Shown piece after piece: positions 54,983-64,000 of a stretch of DNA of 64,000 bases; within the stretch, counting starts at the first letter, position 1, and the number at the start of each line of letters is the position of its first letter. A program made the translations under genes and the position numbers. The DNA comes from Deinandra increscens subsp. villosa (Eukaryota > Streptophyta > Magnoliopsida > Asterales > Asteraceae), in assembly GCA_039602395.1 (NCBI GenBank), contig JBCNJP010000017.1, positions 11,496,315-11,560,314 on the forward strand. The letters are read 5' to 3'. The notes beneath the pieces are model-generated. The model made no database searches and was not told where the DNA came from. It saw only the letters and a list, made by a program, of their open reading frames with translations.

Positions 54983-56073
54983 ATGTTTGATAAAACTGCT
55001 TCACCCCCTGCTCATATCAAAGAAGCTGTCAAAGAAGTGAAGGAACAAATTGAAGAATTTGATTATTCAAAGGTTTTGTCATCTACTGCTGAGGATGAGA
55101 AAGTTGTGCTTAAGAAGAAGAACAAGAAGAATAAGAAAAAGAAGGAAAAGAAATCTGAAGTTTCTCCTACACCAAAGTTTGTATCTGGATCATCGTCTGC
55201 TGATAATGAGAATTCAGCTACTTCTAGTGACAAGATTTTGTCTCAACCTGAGTTTGATGAAAATATTTTTTATGACCAAAAGAATGTCACTGAAGTAAAA
55301 GCTGAATTTTCTCGATTGGCTAAGAATGGTCATTCTTCACCTGAGGAGAAAATTTCTGGAAAGCATGAAGGATTGGGTTTTCACAGGATGAAAAACAACG
55401 CTGAAAAGGTTCAAGTATCTTTATCTCCAGATTTGAAGAAATTAAAATGAAACAAGTGAAGAAGGAAGTTTTTCAAGCTGATAAAATTCAACCCGAACGT
55501 TTTTACAAACTCAAGGGTTCGGATCAATTATTTTCAGACAAAGAATTTCCACTTTATTGTGTTGATGCTCAGAAGATTGCTGAGGTCTTTGTGAAAGCAA
55601 CTATTTCTTCTGAAAGTACTCAATCTCTAAGCCCTACATCTAAATGGGTACATGATCACAGGTATCAGGTATATGATTCTCATTCTGATCATGTTAGAGA
55701 TATTCATGTGTGTTCTTCGCAGGTACATCACCGATGGGATAAAACGACAAGAATTTGTTATATTTGTCGTCGTCCAGGACATATGGCAAAAGATTGTCCA
55801 TCACCTGCTGCTTCACCCCATAGATTTCACATGAAATCAGTTTTTGGTAAATCTGCCACACCAAAGTTCTTTGATGAACAAGGCAGAGTTTTTGATGAAA
55901 TTAAACCTACATTCTTTCATAAACAGAAACGTTTTGTTCCAATGTTTACAAAGGTTCAAAGTGTAGGTTCATCATCACAGTCACCTGTGATTGTTTCATC
56001 AAAATCTGAATTACCAAAACAACAACAATGGAAACCTAAGGTGGTTTCTAAACAAAACAAGGACACTGGTTGA
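54983..56073 (+). CDS. copia gag tail with second CCHC knuckle, two frames
   Basis: Two adjoining frames. 54983-55450 is Lys/Glu/Ser-rich with a poly-lysine run (near 55111-55152). 55447-56073 overlaps it by 4 nt and contains KLKGSDQLFSDKEFPLYC and the knuckle CYICRRPGHMAKDC, then a Ser/Lys/Gln-rich end with TGA at 56071-56073. In pol-bearing relatives this second knuckle lies just before the protease; here nothing follows. The stop between the frames may be a mutation or may allow readthrough; that cannot be told from sequence. Confidence 0.65.
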
Positions 56074-57781
56074 CCAGAAGCGATCCGCTTCGGGTCATTT
56101 TTGGACTAATTAGTTTGACCAGTGTGCAGGTACTTCTAGAAGACCTATCGACGATTGCAAAGTTGTTGATGGAGGAGTATTCTGCTTAATTTAAATTTCA
56201 GACTAAATCTTTCTAAATTTGCAAATTTCTGAAGTCTAAAACTGACAAATATCCGTATTGATTGATCAATTTTCTTTGCTTACTAATTTTTCTCAAAAAC
56301 CCAAAAATAGAGTCTTGTTTTTGTGTAAAATGAAATCCAAAAAATAGAGTTTTCATTTTAAGGGGGAGAATTGTAAGTAAGGGGGAGTAATTGAAAAATG
56401 CATGTTATGGGGAGAAAGTGAATACATGCCAAATATATAATGAAGGGTGAATACATGCCAAATATATAAAATTGTGAGAAATTGATCATTGGGAAATGAT
56501 GGTACATTGGCTTGCGTATCTGACTCATGGATAGAGTAGATGAAAGAGCCATAAGATCATTGTTTGATATGCTTGGTAGACTCGGTAAATCAGAAAGTAT
56601 TCAGATGTGATATTCACTAAATACTAATGCTTGACCATGTGGATAACATCTTGATGCATATTTCATGACACAAAAAGAAAAATAAGTGTGAAAGTCAAAA
56701 TGAGAAGTCACTGTGTATACATGTGTTCATTTTGCAAAGATTTAAACTTGTTTGATTTTCTTTATTTTGTCAAACGATCGGACTTTCTCTGTGTATCGAA
56801 AGATCGACCTGATTGTTGTTCGTTTGACGTTCTGCTTTATTTTCTATGGTGTTTCGTATAACTCATCGGACTTTCTCTGCGTGTATGGGAGTACCGACCT
56901 GATTGTTGTTGGGTTATACAATTTCAACTTGTTTTATTTTCTTTTTTTGTTAAATCCGAGGCCTTATCTGCGTATCGAAAGATCGACCTTAAGGTAGACG
57001 ATTTAACGTTCTTATTTCTTTTTGCATGGAATACAGTTGACTATATTATGAAAATATTATGCATTGTGAAAAATCACAAGTGCTGTCACACAAAAGGAAA
57101 AGAAATGAAAAGCTGAAAATGTCTGATTATATCTTATAGTGTGGGATACACTGGTCAAAGCAAATCTAATCAATACCTTAACATATCCAAATGTTATGAG
57201 TATGATTCTGCCTGAGTTTAAGTTGGACAAATTATACCAGCAATCAACATGACTTATGTGCTTCGATTAATTGAAATTGAAGTGCAGTTCAGTGCGTTAT
57301 GTTCAATATGATCCCATATAGTGATCTTTCTCATACCAAAAATAGTGTTTGATTCTGTGTTGCAATTTCATTTCGTTTCAGAAAAGAACAAAAAAAAAAA
57401 TTCGGTGTGTTTTAGCATAAACTGTCTAAAAGTCAAAAAGATTTTGTTTCTGCTTTATTTTCGATCTGATCATCACGTGATACAAATCATTTTCAAAATC
57501 ATATCTTGGAGTCTCGAAGAGACGTTTTGCGCCAAGATTATTTTAAATGTTTGAACAGGTTGCTATGTGCAAGATATCACTACTTCAAGTCTTCTGAAGC
57601 TGTTGATAATAGATCAGAGATACTCTACAATGTTATCAGATCAAGCTACGATCGAGTTGAGGAGGAGTTCGTTTGAAGATTCATTTCATTGAACGAACTG
57701 ATTCTACACTTGAGGGGGAGCTTGGTTGAAGATACAAAGTTGATAATATTGAAGAGATACTGCACACGACGAGGGGGAGTT
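56074..57781 (+). other. non-coding 3' region of the gag-only element
   Basis: No protein domain. Features: purine tracts AGGGGGAG at 56361-56384, a repeated GAATACATGCCAAATATATA (56419-56470), three related stem-loops at 56769-57007, and two purine tracts at 57711-57720 and 57770-57779 before the 3' LTR. This space replaces pol. Confidence 0.75.
56769..57007 (+). ncRNA. candidate array of three structured RNA hairpins
   Basis: Unit 1 (56769-56828) is closed by GTCAAACGA / TCGTTTGAC, unit 2 (56856-56919) by GTATAACTCA / TGGGTTATAC (one G-U pair), unit 3 (56949-57007) by GTTAAATC / GATTTAAC. The arms differ in sequence between units yet pair within each unit, while the core (TCGGACTTTCTCTG ... 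CGACCTGATTGTTG) is shared. An inner stem also holds: CTTTC/GAAAG in unit 1 and ACTTTC/GGGAGT in unit 2, next to TCGG/TCGA and TCGG/CCGA. Changing arms with preserved pairing argue for selected RNA structure. The role is unknown; packaging, dimerisation or translation control of the element RNA are possibilities. Confidence 0.55.
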
Positions 57782-58131
57782 TGTTGATACCTGAGATGTG
57801 CGTCGTGTGAAGTATCAAGCAATGTATAAGATCAAGTCATTTTAGGTCTGGCCGATCTAGGTCCGAACCTGAAGTTCGGACTGGCCGAACCTGAGGTTCG
57901 GCCGAAGCTCGGCCAGCTGGGTATAAATATACGTTTGGTCTTTGTAACTGAGTAATTCTGAGCGTGCAAATTCTGTTAAGTGTGTGTTTCTGAGTGTGTA
58001 TTCTCTGTGTCTATTTCTGAGTGTTTGCTGATTGTAATTGTTCTTCTTTGATCAATAAATCAATCGGTTAATTACGTTTCGATGTCCGATTAGCTAGATC
58101 GAGTAGACGATCCGATGCTCACGCATTTTCA
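57782..58131 (+). repeat. 3' LTR of the gag-only copia element
   Basis: 350 bp; I see no difference from the 5' LTR, which points to very recent insertion. Confidence 0.95.
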
Positions 58132-59040
58132 TACTTCCTGCAGCGTGTTACACGTTACAAAAAGATGAAAAGGAAAAGCTTTGTGACACGTTGTATAACT
58201 TGAAGGTTCCACAAGGCTATTGTTCTAACTTTTCTAGTTTGGTTAGTCTATAGTACAAGAAACTTGTGGTGCTCAAGTCACATGACTATCATATGCTGAT
58301 GCAACAGTTTCTGCCAATTGCAATTCGGTTAGTCATGCCTCAACCGACAAGATATGTTATTATCAGGCTCTGTTTTTTTTTTCAAATCAATATGCAGCAA
58401 AGAGATCAAGGTCGAAGAACTAGATAAATTGCAAGCAGATCTTTGTGTCACACTATGCCTGCTTGAGAAATATTTTCCGCCATCATTTTTTTGATGTTAT
58501 GCTTCATTTGACGGTGCACCTTACTAGGGAGGTAAAATTATGTGGCCCAATATGCTTTTGATGGATGTATCCATTTGAAAGGTGTATGAAGGTAATTAAG
58601 GGCCACGTGAGAAACAAAACTTATCCAGAAGGGTGCATTGCAGAGGAGAACATTGTAGAAGAAACGATTGAGTTTCTTAGCGAATACCAAAAAAAAACAT
58701 CACAACTATTGGTGTTCCAACTAAAAAGCATAGCAGTGCTGATGGAAGTCCTGGGTCAGCTGGTAGATCAGTTGAAGTCTCTCCAGAGCTCCTATCGAAA
58801 GCGCATTTATATGTGTTGCTAAATACGCCTAAAATTGAGCATTATATCGAGTATGTAATTTAGATTATTAACCTTTTTTGATCTGTTTAATTATTTATAA
58901 ACTTTTATAGATAACTTCAATTCATGTAATTGCAGAGAACACATGAAATTTTTGAAAAAGGAACATCCTGGTAGTAGACTAAATGAGCTGACTAAGAAGC
59001 AGAGCACAACATTTGGTAAATGGTTACGCAACAAGGTCAG

Positions 59041-59760
59041 CTAAATTTGCTTATTGTTTTAATTCCGGATGATCTGTAACTTTCCTGAATAACTGACCTG
59101 AGTTGTCCGGAAGAACTCTATTTTCTATCCGGATGAACTATAACCTTCCTGGTGAACTGAAACTATTTTCTTATAGTTTTAATTCCGGATGAACTATAAC
59201 TTTCCGGAACAACTGACCTGAGTTGTCCGCAACAACTCTATTTTTTATCCGGATGAACTATAACCTTCCTGGTGAACTGAAACTATTTTCTTATAGTTTT
59301 AATTCAGGATGAACTGTAACTTTCCGGAACAACTGACATGAGTTGTCCGCAACAACTCTATTTTCTATCCGGGTGAACTATAACCTTCCTGGTGAACTGA
59401 AACTTTTTTCTTATAGTTTTAATTCTGGATGAACTGTAACTTTCCGGAATAACTGACCTGAGTTGTCCGCAACAACTCTATTTTCTATCCGGATGAACTA
59501 TAACCTTCCTGGTGAACCGAAACTATTTTCTGATAGTTTTAATTCCGGATGAACTGTAACTTTCCGGAACAACTGACCTGAGTTGTCCGCAACAACTCTA
59601 TTTTCTATCCGGATGAACTATAACCTTCCTGGTGAACCGAAACTATTTTCTTATAGTTTTAATTCCGGATGAACTGTAACTTTCCGGAACAACTGACCTG
59701 AGTTGTCCGGAACAACTTTATTCTATTTTTGGAAGAACTATAACCTTCCTATTCCTAATG
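59041..59760 (+). repeat. 120-bp minisatellite in a TNP2 intron, 6 units
   Basis: Exact 120-bp period: TTATAGTTTTAATTCCGGAT recurs at 59171, 59291, 59411, 59531 and 59651, with a first, more diverged unit at 59041. Each unit holds CCGGATGAACTATAACCTTC, CTGACCTGAGTTGTCCG and AACAACT. It fills the intron between donor AACAAG|GTCAGC (59035) and the acceptor near 59793. Confidence 0.93.
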
Positions 59761-60419
59761 AACTCTCCTGATGAACCTACTATGAATTTTAGGTTGAAAA
59801 AGAGATAGCGGAGTCTCCAGAAACTATATCAGAGACCGTTAGGTGGATTTCACATGGTCCGCACAGAAGCGTGATGAAATATGAAGTATATGCCATCAAT
59901 GGCTATTCATTTCGTACAAAATCTCAAGGCGGTAGGGTTTACCAGAACAACGGGGTTGGTGTAGAGGTAAATGACATGCAGATCTCTAACGAGGTATTAA
60001 CCTATGGACAAAAACCTTACTATGGGGTTTTAAAAGAGATATTGCTACTAGAATACCATATTAAAAGCATCCCTCCATTTATGTGCGACTGGGTTGAGAA
60101 TACACAGGGGGTCAAAAAAGATAGTCTTGGTTACACTTTGGTCAACCTTAAAAGACTAGGTCACAAGGAGGACCCGTTCATTTTCGCGTCACAAGCACGG
60201 CAGTTGTTTTACGTCAAAGACCAGCTGGATAAAAAACTGCATATTGTCTTTTTGACACCTCCCAGAAATTACAGAGATTATTATGAAGACGATGCCAATG
60301 AAGAATTTAGTACGGTAGTTTTTCCTCACAACGATAATGTATTGCCACCCGTAGATACATGTGACAATGTTTACCATAGAGCTGACTGTACTGGAATGAT
60401 ATTACGTAAAAACGATTAA

Positions 60420-61598
60420 TTGATCATTGTAATGTTTTTGAATCTTAGCAAATTACAGTATCAACAATATTTGGTTTTTTTTTCTTTATGTATTCTGGAA
60501 TATTATGGATCTTAATTTTGAGTCAAGTGTTTCCTTTTTTTGATTTTGCCTGCAGGTCTCCTCTCTTTGACACAATTACATACATAATCCAAAGGGTATG
60601 ATTCCATTAATACATTGATCTATAAAATTACAACTGAAAAACTACTAACTTAAAAGGGAGAAGAAGCAGCTGAAGAAAAATCCCTCTTTGCTTCTCACAT
60701 GCACTTGCTTTTGATCAAGTGAAAAGAGAGAACAAGTCCCTCTTTGCTTTCTCACATGCACTTGCTTATGATCAACTGAAAATGGTGAAGAAGTGGCTGA
60801 AGATAAATCGGGTTCATGGTGCCAAAAGGGAGAAGAAGTGGCCGAAGAAAAATTAGGCTCGTGGGGCCAAAAGGGAGAGAAGCAACTGAAGAATACAAGT
60901 GCTGCAAACCTCAACATGTGCCCTTACTGCTGACTGTTATAAAATTACACAATAACTTAAAATCTGTTCACAGTAAAGCATTTGTATGAACCATTAGAGA
61001 CTCCTCGTCTCCATGGTTTCGACAATAACTTAAAATATGCTCGCAGGAGATACAGAGTGCAATCTTTCCCTGCACAAGAAAAAATTACCAAATCTGAGAG
61101 GAAAATTTCAATCGAATTTCAGTGGTGAAGATGATAACTTACCGTTTTCCACATACGGATGACGCCAATCCATATTTTTTGTTGGCGATGATGGACGAAC
61201 AACAAAGAAAGAAAGACTGGGAGAAAAGGGTCATGGTGGAGATGATGATGAAAACTGTTACAGAGATAATTAAGTATATATCGATACTCGAGGGGCATGG
61301 TAGATGGAGATTTGAAAGATAAAGTAAATGAAAAAGTAAATAAAATAGTAATGATTACAAGCGCCGTCCACTGTTGGTATTCTTTTAGCCACCTAAAATT
61401 AATATACCGTGACCATTTGTCATAATTTGTCACGCAAACCAATGTTTAATATGAGTGGCCATATCACAAGATAATCAAACATGATAAACATATATTATAA
61501 CCATCATATATTCAATTATAACTACTAATATCATAACTAAATAAACATATAAAATATTGTTCTTAATTTGTTCATAATTAAACATAAACATACATTAA
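60420..61598. other. downstream flank of TNP2
   Basis: A minus-strand open frame at 60645-60917 comes from internal duplications (TCCCTCTTTGCTTTCTCACA, CACTTGCTTATGATCAA) and is not taken as a gene. A plus-strand frame at 61122-61322 (66 codons, charged) has no recognisable motif. CCGTGACCA-type subterminal motifs begin near 61390. Confidence 0.4.
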
Positions 61599-61952
61599 TT
61601 AATAATCCGTATCACTGCAATCTTCGGATATGTATGATCCTGAACTTGCATCGTCATCATCATGATCATCATCATCATCTTCTTCATCTTCTTCATCATC
61701 TTCTTCATCGTCTTTGGATTCACATTCATTGAATTTTGTATCAAGGACACGGAATAATTTTGTTGCCTCAACAAAGTAGGCAAAACAATCAGGAATCTTC
61801 TGCGCATGGAGTTGCCTCAGGATGTTCTCATTGTTGTGTTTAATCACAGATTTGTGGGACTTGAAGGATCTTCTTCTCCTGTTACTGTAAACCAAAAAAA
61901 TACGGTTATTCTTCACATACCAGTAATTAAGGGAGCATTGATTATCGGCCAT
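61599..61952 (-). CDS. unidentified 117-residue acidic-tailed protein
   Basis: ATG at 61952, stop at 61599. The first 80 residues are ordinary in composition (MADNQCSLNYWYVKNNRIFL, IKHNNENILRQLHAQKIPDC); the rest is a Glu/Asp run with DDDDDHDDDD ending SGSYISEDCSDTDY. A basic cluster NRRRRSFKSHK may be a nuclear signal. I do not recognise a family. It lies near the right subterminal region of the CACTA element and points inward, where some CACTA elements place extra genes. The acidic tail could be a coding microsatellite, so coding status is open. Confidence 0.4.
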   Translation of the reverse strand: MADNQCSLNYWYVKNNRIFLVYSNRRRRSFKSHKSVIKHNNENILRQLHAQKIPDCFAYFVEATKLFRVLDTKFNECESKDDEEDDEEDEEDDDDDHDDDDASSGSYISEDCSDTDY

Positions 61953-62079
61953 TTGATACCAGAATTGGTGTAAACGAATTGGTGTAGAGAATTTGAGATC
62001 AAGAAAGGGATGGCGGTAAAGGAAAATAACAATGATGATGATATATAGGGTAGCAGATTTTTAACCCGCTCGAATTGGT

Positions 62080-62759
62080 AAAATTGAAAAAAAGCGCATT
62101 GTTTTAGAGGGAAACAAATCGTCTCTTTTTCGCCACGCGTCTAATATCTTACCGTGACCATAATATTGATTTTTGTCACTCACAACCTACCATTTAGTCA
62201 CGGTTAATATATGTGGCCATAGGTAATAGATTTTTGTCACTCACAACCTACTATTTAGTCACAGAACCTAATTACAGTGGCCATATGTACTAGCTTTTAG
62301 CCACATAACTAAGTAAAAAGCGTGGCCATTGCTCACATTTAGCCACGCATAATATATACTTAATAGTCTTGTTTTCTTTTAATTTACTAAGTAATAAAAT
62401 CTACTATTCCGTCACACAACATTATTTAAGCGTGACCATACATTCCTTTTTGGTCACACGAATTAATAATCATAAAAATTATGTGGCCGTTTGGTGCATT
62501 TCGCCACTCTTTTTTAAGCGTGACAAATAAGTGCCACATGTTTTTATAAAACAGTGGCTAAAGCCACTGCACCTGATTGTTGTTGTCACATAAACAAAAA
62601 GATACGTGGCTAAAAGGGTCCAAAGGCTATATATTTGGCCACGGGTACAAAATATGTGTGGCTAAAACTAGTATTTCTTACCTTTGGCCACGTTTTTTAC
62701 AAAACAGTGGCTATGCGTTTAAAAAAAAACCGTGGCCAAAGCCACTTTTTGACGTAGTG
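62080..62759 (+). repeat. right subterminal region of the CACTA element
   Basis: Dense array of GTGGCC, GGCCAC, CGTGACCA and TAGCCAC motifs in both orientations, less regular than on the left side, ending in the terminal inverted repeat. It is the counterpart of 41446-42310. Confidence 0.85.
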
Positions 62760-62762
62760 TAT

Positions 62763-64000
62763 TTATCGAAGAAAACCAAGAAAAAGAATACATTACGATA
62801 GAGTCGAAAATTCCGCCGTTCCGAAATTTACTTGGCTGGAAAATGAAGAGATTCTGGGTTTTCCACACGAGCCACCAAGTAGTATAAATGATAGTGCATA
62901 GAACGTCCTTCTTGATCCTTGTGCATTTGAGATCTTCAATATTCTTGTACAATATATGAGGAGTAGTCAGAACAAAAGAATCAATATCTAACCAAGCCTT
63001 AACCCAAGCCAATATCTTGGTGAAGAAATCGCATTCCCCAAACAAGTGATTAATAGATTCCACTCTAGAATTGCATATGGGACAAAGGATAGACTCAAAT
63101 TCCATGTCGCGTTTAGAAAGATTTAGACGCGTACGTAAGCGATCTAAAAAATTCTCCACACGACTATATTTACTTTTTTCGGGACGTACCTTAGCCATTT
63201 AGTAGCAAACTCTCCCCTAGGAAGGTAGCGACAATCAATGAAATTACGGACCGATTTGACCGAGAAATCAGTGTCACCGTCTAAGAACCACAACCATTTA
63301 TCAGCATCACTACTAAAAGAAAGTCTGGACAACCGCTCTATTAAGTTCGAATATTGTTCTGATTCCGCTCCACCTCTAATGCTTCTGCGCCAATACCAAA
63401 ACCAGTTATCCCCATCACGGTAACTACTTATCAATCCATCCTTGTTGAGAGACAAAGCGAAAAGACGAGGATAACGAGAATTAAGAGGAACATCGTCAAG
63501 CCATACATCTTTCCAAAACCTTGTATCATTTCCAATACCAACCTGTTTTCGATTCAAGTTAGGGGGAAGAACATGCGAAAAATGACATGACTCACAAGCC
63601 TTGTTAATTCTCTGCCATGTACTAGAAAAATTACCACCATTAGATTCTCCGATATAAGCGCCATGAAACGCTTTAATAGTCTGAACCCAAAGAGCATCCC
63701 CATTGTTCGCGAACCTCCAATGCCATTTATAAAGGAGGGCTATATTCATGGCATAAAGGCTCCCAATACCAAGCCCTCCATGATCCGTTTTAGCGAGCAC
63801 CAAATCCCATTTAACCCACAGAGATTTTCTTATGTTTTCATTAAAGCCCCAGAAAAACCTAGACCGAATTGATTCTATATTTTTAATCACTTTGCGAGGA
63901 ATCGGGAACATCGAGAAATAATAAGATCCTAAAGCTCCCAACACAAAGGATACGAGAGTCGCTCTACCTCCAATGGACACGAGGTTTCGTTTCCATTTAT
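62763..64000 (-). pseudogene. L1-type LINE ORF2, C-terminal part
   Basis: Two overlapping minus-strand frames (63144-63980 and 62763-63198) encode the end of a plant L1 polyprotein. The first has MSIGGRATLVSFVLGALGSY, FFWGFNENIRK and HGGLGIGSLYAMNIALLYKW, the region after the RT domain; the second has the zinc-binding zf-RVT block (CPIC, then HLFGEC). A frameshift near 63170 separates them. The RT and endonuclease domains would lie beyond the window edge. The 3' end continues at 41445-41333, on the other side of the CACTA insertion. Confidence 0.88.

Larger units (their letters stand above)
51667..58131 (+). mobile_element. young gag-only copia element with three LTRs
   Basis: The whole block is flanked by TSD TACTT (51662-51666, 58132-58136) and moved as one unit. 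Outer LTRs (51667-52016 and 57782-58131, 350 bp each) appear identical. A third LTR copy (52809-53158) lies inside and differs at two positions. Primer site TGGTATCAGAGC is at 52019-52030; a purine tract GAGGGGGAG precedes both downstream LTRs. The interior has gag pieces, one of them inverted, and a 1.7-kb non-coding 3' part, but no protease, integrase, RT or RNase H. It therefore belongs with non-autonomous gag-bearing terminal-repeat elements (TR-GAG type) that need a partner element's pol. Confidence 0.93.
49867..60419 (+). pseudogene. CACTA TNP2 transposase gene, broken and split by copia
   Basis: ATG at 49867 opens 457 codons: transposase-associated domain (MDKSWM, PCPCVNC, residues 1-75), then the Tnp2 (Transposase_21) domain from about residue 200 (CINDCILYR, CPTCGESRWK, PRLKRLFQ, LRWHA, GISTDGV). 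The frame meets TAG at 51235-51237 and TAA shortly after, and a TGA near 51436; the family pattern continues beyond (FDGK, ELKGAAVPMTGEHIYNEVQH, FMHIENNVAESLVGTLLNLP). At 51667-58131 a copia element interrupts it; the gene resumes with YTLQKDEKEKLC, another TAG at 58251, the DUF4218 region (MYPFERCMKVIKGHVRNK, 58565), exon 58936-59035, an intron with a 120-bp minisatellite, and the DUF4216 region (INGYSFRTKSQ, 59871-60419). Several nonsense changes plus the insertion show that this copy cannot make transposase. Confidence 0.92.
41446..62759 (+). mobile_element. 21.3-kb CACTA (En/Spm) transposon
   Basis: Ends are CACTACGTCAAAA on both strands (13 bp perfect; then TTTGGCCACGG a few bases further in both). 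The 3-bp TSD is TAT (41443-41445, 62760-62762). Both subterminal regions (41446-42310 and about 61385-62759) are filled with GTGGCCAAAG-type motifs in both orientations, the kind of array that TNPA-type proteins bind in this superfamily. Inside are a TNP1-like gene (minus), a TNP2 transposase gene (plus, now broken), a SANT-like gene, small open frames and minisatellites. It inserted into a LINE 3' region and was itself hit by a hAT MITE and a copia element. Confidence 0.95.

Noticed and set aside
60645..60917. 90-codon minus-strand frame with repeated SPFW and HEP segments
   Set aside because: Generated by local duplications; no domain and no conserved start.

Overview
This is plant nuclear DNA, almost certainly from a flowering plant: it holds CACTA, hAT, MULE and PIF/Harbinger DNA transposons, Ty1/copia and Ty3/gypsy (chromovirus) LTR retrotransposons, an L1-type LINE and tRNA-derived SINEs, in AT-rich DNA with intron-containing genes. 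A eudicot with a repeat-rich genome (Asteraceae would fit) is a guess; nothing visible settles the family. Two 500-base N runs (6983-7482 and 37740-38239) are assembly gaps.

Layout. 1-7.7 kb: a PIF1/Helitron-type helicase remnant, SINE-like pieces, and a small unidentified multi-exon minus-strand gene whose 5' region is split by a 2.33-kb solo LTR with a perfect 5-bp target duplication (TSD). 7.76-12.9 kb: a complete but mutated Ty3/gypsy element. 13.5-20.6 kb: a Ty1/copia element carrying a second copy of the same solo LTR family. 21.5-22.4 kb: a non-autonomous hAT element. 23.5-24.1 kb: the tail of a reverse-transcriptase-related protein. 25.2-35.4 kb: a ribosomal protein eL36-like gene whose intron took a 9.5-kb intact Tekay-type chromovirus (2309-bp LTRs with one visible difference, one open 1478-codon polyprotein) 13 nt before the 3' splice site. 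37.1-38.2 kb: the left part of a PIF/Harbinger-like element running into a gap. 39.2-40.2 kb: two MITEs.

41.3-64.0 kb is a nested stack. An L1-type LINE (minus) is split in its 3' end by a 21.3-kb CACTA element (41446-62759; 3-bp TSD TAT). The CACTA carries a TNP1-like gene, a broken TNP2 transposase, a SANT-like two-exon gene, two small unidentified open frames, a 2.3-kb minisatellite rich in ATTGG (inverted CCAAT) motifs, and an intronic 120-bp minisatellite. Its TNP2 gene is split by a very young gag-only copia element (51667-58131; outer LTRs apparently identical) that has an extra internal LTR, an inverted gag block and, near its 3' end, three consecutive stem-loops with the same core but different, internally complementary arms.

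The most interesting items are the three-hairpin array, the rearranged gag-only retroelement, the CACTA cargo with its CCAAT-rich array, the parallel short-hairpin arrays in two unrelated 2.3-kb LTR families, and the retrotransposon next to the eL36 splice acceptor.
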